This document shows, piece by piece, positions 22,510 to 32,923 of a stretch of 64,000 nucleotides of DNA. Made by a program: the position numbers and the translations under genes. Source of the DNA: Pinus tabuliformis (Eukaryota; Streptophyta; Pinopsida; Pinales; Pinaceae); assembly GCA_031772625.1 (NCBI GenBank), contig CM062815.1, forward strand, positions 921,918,582 to 921,982,581, in the 5' to 3' direction. The notes under the pieces were generated by a model, which did not search any database, had not been told where the DNA came from, and was given only the letters and a program-made list of their open reading frames with translations. Each line of letters starts with the position of its first letter. The first letter of the stretch is position 1.

Positions 22510-24119
22510 TCCACAGGGGGCCACAAGAGAGCTTAGTCATTTATCCTGCCCTGCAATGCCCATTGTTTCTCTACACCAAGAGAACTTCTCAGAGCTCACA
22601 GATTTTGTCAATGCATCTGGAGTATTCTTAAAACTGTCCACCTTTACTAGAAACACCTTTTTGTCTTCTATCATATCCCTCACAAAGTGATACTAAACAT
22701 CAATGTGATTTGTCTTTGAATGGTAAGCAGGGTTCTTTGCCAAGAAAATTGCACTTTGGCTGTCACATTCTATCCTTATATCTCCCTATACTAACCCCAT
22801 ACTTGAACACAATCTCTGCAACCAAACTGCTTCCTTGCTTGCATGACTGGCCGCTGTGTATTATGCCTCTGTAGTTGATAGTGCCACTACAGATTGTTTC
22901 TTACTCATCCAACTGACTCCACCTCGAAATAGGTTAAATACATACCGACTTGTAGATATTCTCTAATCCAGATTTCCAGACTGGTCCACATCAACAAAGC
23001 CACGGATATCCAAAACTTTGTCCAATCCCGGGTTTCCTTGGTAGCACAAACCATAATCACTAGTGCCATGAAAATATCTGAAAACCCGCTTCATTGCTAT
23101 CCATTTCTCCTTCCCTAGTTTTGACATAAACCTGTTCAATACTCCCATTGCATGTGCAATGTCTAGTCTAGTACAAACCATCGTATACATTAGGCTACCG
23201 ACTGCACTTGCATATGGAACACGAGACATATTCTCTTCCTCTTCTGGTGTCTTGGGACACTGTTCATTAGATAACTTTAGACCTACAGGAATAGGAACCT
23301 TCACCGGTTTAGTATCCTGCATATTAAACCTCTACAATATTGTCTCGACATACTTCCTCTGGTTTAACCAGAGCTTCCTCTTTGCCCGATCTCTTTTAAT
23401 TTCCATTCCCAAAATATAGTTTGCAGCACCAAGATCTTTCATGATGAATTTGGAGAACAATTGGGTCTTCAAATCTTTGATAATTTCTTTGTCATTACCA
23501 ACCAGCAACATATCATCCACATACAAGACCAGATAAATAACACGGTCACCAATTAATTTAAAATACACACAGTGATCCGCTTTTCTTCTGGTGAAGCCAA
23601 GTCCCCTTATAAATGTATCAAATTTATGATACCACGTCCTTGGTGATTGTTTTAATCCATACATAGACTTCTTTAACTTGCATACCAATTCTTTCTTACC
23701 CTTCACCGAAAATCCTTCAGCTTTCCTCATGTAGATCTCCTCTTCCAGAACCCCATGAAGAAATGTTGTCTTCACATCCATCTGTTCTACCTCAAAATCA
23801 AAAGTAGCAGAAACAGATAAAAGTAAACTAATAGAAGCTACCTTGGCAATAGGAGAAAAAATATCACCAAAATCAATTCCCGACACCTGGGAATAACCTT
23901 TTGCTACCAACCAAGATTTGTATTTCTCCACCTTTCCTTCTTCTTGAACACCCATTTGCTACCAATGGGTTTCATTCTGGCCAGCAACTCCACTAGATCC
24001 CAAGCCTCATTTTTGTGCAAAGATGCCATTTCATCAACCATGGCCTCTTTCCAAATTTTTCCATCCTCTGAATCTACTACTTCCTTCACAGTCCTGGGAT
24101 CATCATCAGTAATAGACAA
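22510..24119 (-). pseudogene. pol: Copia reverse transcriptase and RNase H of Element F
   Basis: RT starts with WKEAMVDEMASLHKNEAWDLV (near 24040), shifts frame near 23945, and continues with QMDVKTTFLHGVLEEEIYM, LKKSMYGLKQSPRTWY and the catalytic YVDD (YVDDMLLVG). RNase H follows with GFVDVDQSGNLD and later SKEAVWLQ and ECDSQSAIFLAKNPAYHS in the region 22960-22510. Stops interrupt it at 23332-23334 (TTG TAG AGG), 22861-22863 and 22693-22695, each at a position where glutamine is usual. The enzyme would copy the element's RNA in the capsid; this copy cannot encode it intact. Confidence 0.88.
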
Positions 24120-24161
24120 AGAAAAATTTGAATAGAAAGCTGATGTGCTATACCTTTCTGG

Positions 24162-25523
24162 CTACCTTCTTTCTTGAACTGATCTTCTCACACCCAGATT
24201 TTGTGGCTCTTCATCTTTTGATTCCTCCTCTACTGTAGAGTCTGGTTCTTCGTCCTTTATCTCAAACTCTATCTTCTCAGGTTCCTTTGGTTGGACTTCA
24301 TGTTTAATAACATCTTTCACGTCTCTGAACACCACATCTTGGTTGTACACAACCTTCCTTATTACTGGGTTCCAAATCTTATAACCCTTTAAACCATCCT
24401 TATACCCAATAAAGATGCACTTTTCAGATTTACTATCCAACTTGGTTCGTTTCCACTTTGGAACATGTACATATGCATCACATCCAAATACCCTCAGATG
24501 TGAAAGAGAGGGTTTCTTACTAGTCCATACCTCTTGTGGAGTCTTATCCTCCAACACTGATGAAGGTGGTCTATTGACCAGGTAACATGTTGTTTCCACT
24601 GCCTCTGCCCAAAATTCTTGTCCTAACCCGACACCACTGACCATGCTTCTTGCCCTTTCCATCAACGTCTTGTTCATTCTTTCTGCAACTCCATTTTTTT
24701 GAGGTGTATATGGAGTAGTCTTCTACCATGCTATACCACACTTCTTACAGAATTATTCAAATTCCTTACTGTAAAACTCTCCACCGTTATCTGTCCTCAG
24801 CACCTTTATCTTCTTCTCTATCTGGTTTTCCTCTAGAGCCTTAAATTCTTTAAACTTGTCAAAGACTTCATATTTCTTCTTAAGGAAATATATCCATGTA
24901 TTCCTTGAGAAGTCATCTATAAATGATACATAGTACATAGACTTACCCAGTGATGGAACCTTCACAAGTCCAAACACATCACTATGCACAAGCTCTAGTA
25001 TTTGTTTCACCCTCTTACCACCAGAGGGGAAACTCACCCGATTCTGCTTCCCATATACACAATTTTCACATAAATAAAAAACCAGAGAGATATTACTCAT
25101 ACCTTCAACCATACCTTTACCATGAAGTATTCGAAGGCCCTTCTCTCCAATATGTCCAAGAATTTGATGCAATAGCATGGTCTTCTCTCCAGATACCACT
25201 ATATTTTCTGCTCCACTTTCAGGAACCACAAAACTGTTACACCCATCAACAACAGTGCTACCTTGTAACTTGTGCAGAGTTCCAATCCGAAATCCCTGCA
25301 TCAATACCAGTGCTCCCTGAACCATCTTGTAGATATCCTTCTCAAAAATTGTTTTTACACCTGCATCATCCAGCTTACTTACAGAAATCAAATTTCTAGC
25401 TAATGCAGGAATATGCAGAACACCAGGAAGTGTTGTAACCCTTCGACCTTGCAACTTCAACTTTACTTTTCCGCGACCAACGATTCTAGCCTTCCTATCA
25501 CCCCCTAAGAAGAAATCACCACC
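24162..25523 (-). pseudogene. pol: Copia integrase of Element F
   Basis: In order: the GAG-pre-integrase segment with a zinc-binding-like region (HQILGHIGEKGLRIL, CENCVYGKQ), then the core with HSDVFGLVKV, FIDDFSRNTWIYFL and TDNGGEFYS, carrying the first two acidic catalytic residues. The third follows in NGVAERMNKT across two stops near 24750 and 24720. The C-terminal part has the FGCDAYVHVP and KCIFIGY motifs. Two stops between 24753 and 24677, plus one at 25524, break it. Phase is preserved throughout. Confidence 0.87.
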
Positions 25524-26459
25524 ATCTTATTTCTCATACTCGCAGAACCACTCTCTATGGGGAGTGAAGTGAAAGGATGCACCTGAGTCAATCAACCATG
25601 CCTCATGATCTACATGTGTACTTGAAGAAGCCAAGTACACATCCCCACCTTCATCTGAGGTGGTTTTCACCTCTGCAGAAGGAGCATCATCAGATCCCTT
25701 TCCTTTGTCAGGAGCTTTAGATTTACAGTCCCTTTTGTAGTGCCCTTCCTTTCCACATTTGAAACACACCACCTTTATAGGTTTTCCTGGAGATCTAGAT
25801 CTCCCTCTAGATTTAGATCTCCCACTCGATGACTTATTTTTGTTTTTGTTCTGGGACCGTCCTCGTACAAACAAGGCATCACCATTCTGGCTCTCCATAT
25901 TTTTCCGTCTCATTTCCTCCATCATCAAGGATGAGAATATTTCATCAAACTGCAAGGCATTTGCATTACTACCTATTGCAATAACCAGACTATCCCATGA
26001 ATCTGGTAGAGAACAGAACAAACTAATTCACTTATATTCATTTTAAATTTTGATATCAATAGATGCTAACTGACTTACCACAGTATTAAACGCATTCAGA
26101 TGCTCTTTCACTAAGTCTCCATCTTTCATCCTCAGGTTATATAGCTTTTTTCGTAGGAACAGTTTATTCACCAGAGACTTAGATTGGTACAAAGTCCCTA
26201 ACTTGTCCCACAAAGCCTTAGCCATAGCTTCCCTTGATACATTCAGCAATACTGAATGTAAGACACACAATTGTATTGTTCTCTTTGCCTTCTGATCTAA
26301 CTTCTTCCATTCTTCATCGGACACTTCCGTTGGTTTAGTACTCAGATCTATTGCGATCCACTAATCTTTATCCACCAATAAATCCTCCATCTTGAGTTTC
26401 CACAACTCAAAACCCTGACCATTAAATTTCTCGATCTCTATCTTTCCACTGCTCGCCAT
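25524..26459 (-). pseudogene. gag: Copia Gag and protease of Element F
   Basis: The ATG at 26459 opens MASSGKIEIEKFNGQGF..., a UBN2/copia Gag. A TAG about 32 codons in falls where Gln is usual (KD*W). The capsid region continues (26324-26043), one stop follows, then CFKCGKEGHYKRDC (zinc knuckle, about 25775-25735). Protease begins with the motif AWLIDSGASFHFTP (about 25600-25560). Stops at about 26040 and 25524 break the polyprotein. Confidence 0.87.
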
Positions 26460-26565
26460 CTTCTTTCACCACCAGAATCGATCTTGCAAATCTCCCACTG
26501 AATAGGGTCTACCAAGCCCGACCGAAACCCCTCAGCAACAAAGGTGTCCCCTTGAAGCCAAAATA

Positions 26566-26577
26566 GCTCTGATACCA
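26566..26577 (-). promoter_or_regulatory. Primer binding site of Element F
   Basis: The complement reads TGGTATCAGAGC, two bases inside the 5' LTR end at 26580. It confirms minus orientation. Confidence 0.85.
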
Positions 26578-26579
26578 AA

Positions 26580-27081
26580 TGTAGGTTTTAACCCCGTACA
26601 AAACTTACCTGCATATGAATTCTAAAACACAGAAAATAAACAACGCGAAAGCATAACACATAAAACACATATACACAGAGATTTTCCCCTGGATCCCAAA
26701 ACTAGGACTACCAGCTTGATTTTTCATTATGTTCCTTTCAATGTTACAATACATATTTATACATGCTGAAGCATCCAATACCATGGATCGAAAACCATCG
26801 CGTCCAAAACCATGGACCGAAAACCATCGTGTCCAAAACCATGTGCAAAAAACATGCACAAAACCATAGGTAGGTCTACCCAACCTAACATAGGGTCCAA
26901 AACCAAAAATTTTCAGGGCACTGCCCCGGACCCCATAGAGTGGGGTTACATGCACCCCTCAAACCCCCTGTAACTCCACCCGCTATGCAATTAGCGCAAC
27001 GAAGGGGGGGCTCCGCCCCCCTTCTAACCCCCTAGTTAACTATGTGGGCTAGTCATGGAAAGAATATAACACAACCCAACA
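26580..27081 (-). repeat. 5' LTR of Element F
   Basis: The 502-bp copy with a tandem duplication of an ACCATGGA(T/C)CGAAAACC unit that accounts for the length difference from the 3' LTR. Confidence 0.88.
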
Positions 27082-28602
27082 TGCTTGAGCTACATAGTTT
27101 GTATTCAGATCAGATTTATGGATGATTGTGTATGACTATTTTGATGATGCATACAATACATATGGTATATTGCTTACATGGTGAGCTTCATAAGAACAAG
27201 GAGAAGAACAAAGCTTGAGTAAACAACTTCACTATTTGATAAGTTCCATTTGTTTTATGCTGTTGTCATCATGCCTTCATAGATGCATAAAATTCATATG
27301 GTGCAGTTATGGATTAGGTTTCCTATAGTTCTTGGCTCTCACATGGTTGAGGATTGCTGATGTTGATGGTATGAAGAAATCTTTTCAAATGACTATGAGC
27401 TCATGGTTTTCTAGGTACATATTGCTATCTCTATGATGGATATTGTTGATACATGGATAATTACTTTACACATTGGTAAATAATGTTGGTTGGCCAAGAG
27501 AATGGTTTTATTGTATGTTTCATGAAGACGTGAATATTCAAAGACATGGCTTACTTAGTCGCATAATGATGATGACATCTTACTTTATGATGATAGGTTT
27601 GATTCTCACATATGTTTATCATGATTGATGCTTATCAGATGTGGGATGTTGAAAAATCCTTAGTGAAGGTACATGGTTGATATATTGAGGGTTCTTATGG
27701 AAATATCATGCAGTTCTTGGTACAATGATGATGGTATAGTCATGGATGATGACTATGGTGGTTTCACATACATATATGATATGATGTGAATGGTTTTGTA
27801 TTACTTGCTTGGATATATGAGATATGTTTAGTTGATTCATGGAAGGTTATGGAGCAAGGTGATATTGATAAGATCAAGCAGATGAGTTGATATCTATATG
27901 TGGCATACTTTGTCACAGGTTGATGATATTAAAGATACATTGGCTTGGTATTGGATGGTCTGGATGCTGCTGACAGATGCTTGTGGTGCAGATCATATAT
28001 GTTGTATGATAGTTGTTGATGACTATCATGGTCTTGTTTAGATCGTTGGTCTTTGTCATAAATGTCAGGTATATCATTTGATGTAAAGGTCATGTAAAGA
28101 CCTATGATGTAATAATTGTCATATTCAATCATGTATGGACTTTTGAGATCATGTCAAATATGTAATGCCACTTGGTTGAATGGTTGAGTCATTTGGTGTA
28201 TCCCCACTTAGCTAGGTGATTGATGTATTTATGAGTCATCGGTGATAGGAAGGTCATACTCACATAGTTGAGTTATACAGTCATGTTATTCTTTCAAAAT
28301 ATTTTTGCAGACTCTGCATATGCTCAGGGGGAGCATGGGCAATATAGTGCATCTGAGCATGTACTAAGGGGGAGTTTGATTAGAGAATTATGTATGTGTC
28401 TAGGGGGAGCATGATCATTGTTCATATTTAGCAGTTCAGATATAGAATTCTTCATTTAACATTAGTGACTCAGCCCTTTGCCCTTGATGTCAAAGGGGGG
28501 GAGTAGCTTGGTGTTTGGAGAGAATCTTGATGTCTTCATGTTATTTACAGGTTTTGGTGACCAAACACCAAATTAGTTTCCATCAAATCCAAAGGGGGAG
28601 AT
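27082..28602 (+). other. Scaffold unit 1 internal 3' region
   Basis: Resumes unit 1 after Element F and aligns with 1-1176 and 45826-47334. It is non-coding. Purine tracts of the GGGGGAG type occur near 28325, 28365, 28401, 28495 and 28591-28602; the last abuts LTR B. Confidence 0.75.
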
Positions 28603-28995
28603 TGTTGGCATTATGATGCATGTGTTGTACTTGATGGAAACCCACTTGTAGTAGAATAAGTATATAGTAACTAGATGAATCTATAGGACAAATTAGAAGT
28701 GACAAAATGATGGAACATAATAATGGTCAACGTTTTGATACAGGGAGATCATTATTGTGTGTTTTCCTTGATAACAATTGTTTTTTTGATGAATGAACTA
28801 ATTGATAAAAGTATAAACAAGATGTGATAGAATGCATGAAAATTGTGTTTAAAGATGTGACAAAATGCAGGGAAGTTCAAAGGAATCAGTTTAGAGGTAA
28901 TATACAATGGAAAATCACATTATAGCATGTATATTCAGAGGTAACAGAGTAATGGTGCAGAAGAACAGGATGATGGAACAAAGGACTATAGATCA

Positions 28996-30277
28996 TGTTA
29001 GCACTCAGAATGTACCTCAAGGCTGAGAAAAGGAAATTTTGAGGTAACCACAGACCAAGCTTTCGATATGGCATCTAGCCCTGCCAGACCAGAGAGGGCT
29101 CTCTCTTTTCCAACCAAGTGTGGCTACAATAAATGAAATGTTAGGGTAGCTATGGAGTGCGGGTATTTGTTTGAAAGGTTTTGGGTCGAAAAAGCAAGAG
29201 AAAGTACAATTGGGCTATGGAGTCGATGCCAGTTTCTGCCGGAAAACTTGGGGCAAAGTAAGTGCCATGTTCAGATAGATAGAAGATTGCAAATGTGAGA
29301 AGAAGAGGGGAGAAAGCCCACTGCCCTGCATGCATCAAACAGGGGATGGATCTACAGTATCAACATTAGACAAAAGAGAAACATGAGGTTGCTCAACAGA
29401 GCATCTAGCAAAGGATGAATTCTGCAAAGACAACCATTACATCTAACAACAAAATCATCATGAAAGGAGCATCATAGGGGATGGATTCCTAACACATCTC
29501 TTAGATAATGTTGTAACAAGGTAGAGAAAACAAAATATGTAAGTGAATTACAGGAAAAACATACTGAACAGTAAACACCATGATGGATCCCAGGTCCAAA
29601 GGGAAAAAACCGCTTTATTAAAATGATATTCAAGAAAACTTTACACAGTGCCAAGCACCCTCTCTCTGCTGCCAAAATCAAACCCTTACATCTTCAAAAA
29701 TCACCCTATATATACCCTATTACATATTAATTATGAATTCCTAAAGATAGGAATCAAAATAATTAAAATAGAAAAAACAAACAAACACCTAAATATGTTT
29801 TTATGCGGTCAAATAAAATAAATCTAACTTATAACTAAGGAATTAAATCACATCAAAACAAAACGATTGATTTGCTACCACAAGTTGAATTGCCAAAGTT
29901 TGTTTTGGAACCATCGCTGGAAATCTGGGATAATCTGGGATGCTGATCAAATCATCCTCCACTTGCGCCCTGTAGATGCCTTGGATTCCTGAAATATTTG
30001 CCATTTGTTCGTTGAATGTTTTGAATACTGCCACATGTTGAAGTTTTCTGCAACTTGATCTTTGTCACGTGCTGGATCTAAAACTAATATACTTATGTTA
30101 TAACACTCCAATACTCTATAGCATAGAGAAGTGTGGACATCCCTCTAAACTATCATATGATTTATATTACAGATGAATCAACCTCAAGTCCCATCCATAA
30201 AAGAGAATTGCTATAGGACAAGCAATCCCTGCTTTTCAATTGTATATCTTCATAGACCTCTCAAGTGAATGGTGGTT
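28996..30277 (-). other. LTR-like left part of B-insert, no gene
   Basis: About 1.1-1.3 kb related at its outer end to the J LTR region. It is AT-rich from 29680 to 29880, with a TATATATA-like promoter signal on the minus strand near 29707. The short minus-strand ORFs here carry no recognisable domain. The boundary with captured sequence is not sharp. Confidence 0.5.
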
Positions 30278-30872
30278 CTAGCTGACTTGGTGAATTCTTT
30301 TCGATGTATTGTTAGAATGCTCCAACCCAAGGTATTGCTCCCAAGCACCATAAACATCTCGTCTCTGAAAAAAATGGTATACAATGTCTATATCTTGAAG
30401 GTACTTAGGACAACCCAAGGAAAGGAATGCAAACTTCCACTTAGAAAATTCTGGGACCTACAATTTTTTCTTGTTTCATTCTTTCACCTCTGATAAGATC
30501 TCACCGTCATGAATAACAAAAAAGAAAGGCTCTCCAAAGTTCTGGATCATCTGGTTTTGTGACAAATCCTTGTTAAAATGGTAAACATGAATCAACCTGT
30601 CACCTGGACGCAGATTCCTCTCTTCTTCTGGGATCTCCTCTGCCGCCACAATCCAATACTGATCATTTATGTTCTTAATCTTTTCATTTATAGAAAAAAA
30701 AAATCTTATAAATTTTGCAGTAGAAGACCGCAGGTAGTCGAAGCTCTGCATTTGGGTTAGATAGCTCCACCTTTATTTTGAGTTCATTTAGGACATCAAC
30801 AATAGTGTTGTGTTTCAGTAGTCATATAACATGCATGGATATCTTCATCTTTCATTGCATGGTGAAATATAA
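30278..30872 (-). pseudogene. UBP12/13-like: Captured C-terminal fragment of a UBP12/UBP13 (USP7-type) ubiquitin protease gene
   Basis: Minus-strand translation gives, with small frame breaks, FHHAMKDED near 30860, DVLNELKIKVEL, INDQYW, EEIPEEERNLRPGDRLIHVY, QNFGEPFFFVIHDGE, then RRDVYGAWEQYLGLEH and a stop at 30278-30280. These match the C-terminal ubiquitin-like region of plant UBP12/13, the homologues of USP7, and end near the natural C-terminus. A TGA near 30827 sits where Arg is usual. The catalytic peptidase domain is absent, so no deubiquitinase activity is possible. The 180-codon stretch runs without evident introns although plant UBP12 genes have many; a spliced RNA origin is inferred. 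Confidence 0.82.
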
Positions 30873-31360
30873 CCCTTGTTGGTAACCTGAGCATATTTTT
30901 CCCACACCAGCTTGCCTGTTGGAGTACCCTTGTGATGCCATGATTGATTTTCAAACATGATTACTTCTCTGAGAGCTTTGAAAGTGTACTGAGTCCTACG
31001 GTCAGCAGTATACCTAGGAGCATAGCACCACAATGCTACGCGCAGCGCCACATTCTAGATTAGCTTGAATTTCAATTTTTTTTTTTACTTGAATTCAAAT
31101 TTTGACTTGTGTGTATTGTTGATGCAGGGGTGCTGAGATTTGGAGCTGAACTGGGCCTTCAGCTCTCATCGTAAGCATGACAAAACAAAAAAGAATCCTT
31201 GGAATCAATACGCAAGTTTCAATGCCTGCAATTTTGGCATGCGAGTTATGGTCTTCCACCTTAAAGCCAGGATGCTTAAGAATTTTATTTACAAGCAAAA
31301 GCGCCCCCTCAAACATATCCCCACAAATCTCTTCAAAACTTAGCACTGCTGATCTCATGG
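30873..31360 (-). pseudogene. Unidentified coding-like fragments between captured genes
   Basis: Two minus-strand ORFs (30845-31051, 68 aa, and 31095-31385, 96 aa) have ordinary protein-like composition, for example TFKALREVIMFENQSWHHKG and LSFEEICGDMFEGALLL. I do not recognise either. They lie between the UBP12/13 and RAB3GAP1-like pieces, in the same orientation, and may come from a fourth gene or from untranslated parts of the neighbours. A T9-10 run at about 31078 might mark a junction. Confidence 0.35.
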
Positions 31361-32529
31361 CTAAACTTTCCCCTGCACTATGCATTCATGACCTTCCATG
31401 GTTTTGTCTAAAGAATCATCAATCCAGTCACCTGGTGAATGCCATCTAATGAAATCTTCAAATATTACCTTTGGATTTCCTGCTTTAAATGCTGCCATAT
31501 CTGAGGCTAGAATTTCTTTTTCTAGTTGAGCATGTAAACTTTCCCATAAAGGCAATCACTAAGGGCTTGAATTGCTTGTTTTCGTTATTCGTTCATATCC
31601 TGTCTCATTATCGGTATATCCTGAGTAAAGGAACATGCATATTTTGGTAGGTCTTCAACAACATCAGATTTTTAGCTGGTCCAGCTGAGCCCATTCTTCC
31701 TTGATGTAAAGATCGATTTTCAGTATCAGATCTTGTAGCTTCATTATGGTTATCCAAGTAAGACATTGATGCCTCAGAATTCCCAACACACAAGAAACCA
31801 CTTATCGACTTCAAGCACAGAGGCATTTTCAAATTTATCTATCTCAACAGAACTTTCAACCACCTTATCTAACAATATGGTGATTAACTCAAATCCTTTA
31901 ACTGGATCTTCTGTAGAGTACCACTCAGACCAAGGGAAGTCATCATCCCATTATCTGTTGTCGAATAAATCACTTTCCATGCTCACTCTAGTCTCTGTAC
32001 TTCGAGATTCATTCTCCTCATGGTGTTCAAGTTCATGTCCCGATATATGTGTCCTATATGTTAGTCTCATTGTGTAGTGCACTTGGATAATTGGTGCAAA
32101 AGAATCAGATGAAGCAAATGCCAATTTTGACATAAAGAGCTCATAGAGACCTTCCAAATGCATCAATTTTACTGGAACCTGGCTCCCAATGCGATCTGCT
32201 TCAAACCTCCGAGTCAGTGTTGTATCAATGTTCTGAATGCCTTTATATGCCTTGCGAGTTGGATCATGCACTGGTACAAATGATGGCCAGATCCTGATAG
32301 CACTGTCACAATTTGACAAAGCAATTGCAACAACACTTAGAAGCTTGGTGGCCTCTGGTGCATCAAGGACAACTCCACTCATACTTTGTGGAGAAATTAT
32401 CAGAAAATATTTAATGCCAAACCACAACTGTAGAAAGTGTAATCCATCTCTAGAAACATGAGACCAGTAGCTGTAAACCAACCTTTCACCCACAATATCA
32501 CTGTCAGCAATGTACAGTGTCCTCTGCAT
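31361..32529 (-). pseudogene. RAB3GAP1-like: Captured fragment of a RAB3GAP1-like gene (Rab3 GTPase-activating protein catalytic subunit)
   Basis: Three minus-strand pieces follow family order: 32529-31951 with APEATKLLSVVAIALSNC, FVPVHDPTRKAYKGIQN and VPVKLMHLEGLYELFMSKL; 31950-31608 with WSEWYSTEDPVKGFELI and MGSAG...MLLKTYQNMH; and 31555-31361 with SDMAAFKAGNP then EDFIRWHSPGDW. The human protein has corresponding blocks (SDMESFKAANPG...EDFVRWYSP), which is the basis of the call. The complete protein is a Rab GAP/exchange subunit acting in membrane traffic. This copy lacks both ends and has stops and frame changes, so it is a pseudogene piece. No introns are evident between blocks. Confidence 0.85.
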
Positions 32530-32690
32530 AGGATATCTCTTTCAATCAAAGCAGAGAAACGAGCTCACCATATGTTGAGATGAGGATTAGCAGCACGGTT
32601 ATAGGCCTCAAATGATATGTGCTCTCCTTCTCTATCACAGTCCAGCCACTAACATCTCTTAGTTTCCTCAGGATCATTAAACACATAAAT
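32530..32690 (-). pseudogene. TOP3A-like: Captured fragment of a DNA topoisomerase III-alpha gene
   Basis: Minus-strand translation gives WLDCDREGEHISFEA then NPHLNIW, a stop, and ARFSALIERDI. The D-C-D-R-E-G-E block is the TOPRIM acidic motif of topoisomerase III, and W-R-A-R-F-S-A-L-I follows it in plant TOP3A. A stop precedes the Trp of WLDC and a TGA replaces the usual Arg before ARFS. Only about 50 codons are present. It abuts the RAB3GAP1-like piece at about 32530, showing fusion of unrelated genes. Confidence 0.78.
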
Positions 32691-32923
32691 AGCTGCACGG
32701 GGAGATCTATGAGTCAATCGTTCATTTAGTCATATCTTCTGATCCGGGAGCCGGTTTTTGGAGTGTGATATACCATTGGAAAGCTCTTTCCGAGATGCTT
32801 CTGATGGACATTCTTATGACATGTTTTGCACTAAATATCATGTGTAAAAACATCTAACAAAACTAGACATAGTAAAAGCCCATGTTGATCCCTAGTGACA
32901 GGCTGCGAAGACTGGAACTAACA
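32691..32923 (-). other. Right end of B-insert
   Basis: About 230 bp without coding signal, ending GACTGGAACTAACA. It contains CTCTTTCCGAGATGCTTC-like sequence of a kind seen in retrotransposon leaders, but no primer site could be read. Confidence 0.4.

Larger units (their letters stand above)
22016..27081 (-). mobile_element. Element F: decayed full-length Ty1/copia element
   Basis: LTRs at 22016-22487 (472 bp) and 26580-27081 (502 bp), with TGTAGG...CCCAACA ends, flank a complete copia gene order on the minus strand: gag, protease, integrase, RT, RNase H. The target site is TTCTT (22011-22015) against TGCTT (27082-27086), one mismatch. The empty site is readable near 45825. The reading frame keeps one phase from gag to the start of RT, with scattered stops and one frameshift near 23945. 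The right LTR carries a roughly 29-bp tandem duplication (near 26790-26850) absent from the left one. The lineage is probably Tork/Tnt1-like, low certainty. Confidence 0.92.
28996..32923 (-). mobile_element. B-insert: LTR-like insertion carrying captured host gene fragments
   Basis: The ends are TGTTAGCACTC at the left and GGAACTAACA at the right, with an imperfect 5-bp target duplication (GATCA at 28991-28995, AATCA at 32924-32928). The left few hundred bases are recognisably related to the start of Element J (shared blocks such as GAGAGGGCTCTCTCTTT and ATGGAGTC) but diverged. A minus-strand TATATA is near 29707. No second LTR copy, primer site or retroviral domain was found inside. From about 30270 to 32690 it holds fragments of at least three host genes, all in minus orientation. 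It could be a deletion derivative of a J-like element or a nested capture within one of its LTRs. Confidence 0.65.

Noticed and set aside
24950..25399. Plus-strand 149-aa ORF opposite the Element F integrase
   Set aside because: It lies antisense to a clearly recognised integrase domain; no independent support.
30278..32690. Functional host genes for TOP3A, RAB3GAP or UBP12/13
   Set aside because: Only parts are present, with stops and frame changes, fused head to tail inside a transposon insertion.
28996..32923. B-insert as a Helitron or Pack-MULE
   Set aside because: TG...CA ends with a near-perfect 5-bp target duplication and J-like terminal sequence favour an LTR element. No MULE terminal inverted repeats were seen. 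A nested Helitron around the captured block alone was not fully excluded.
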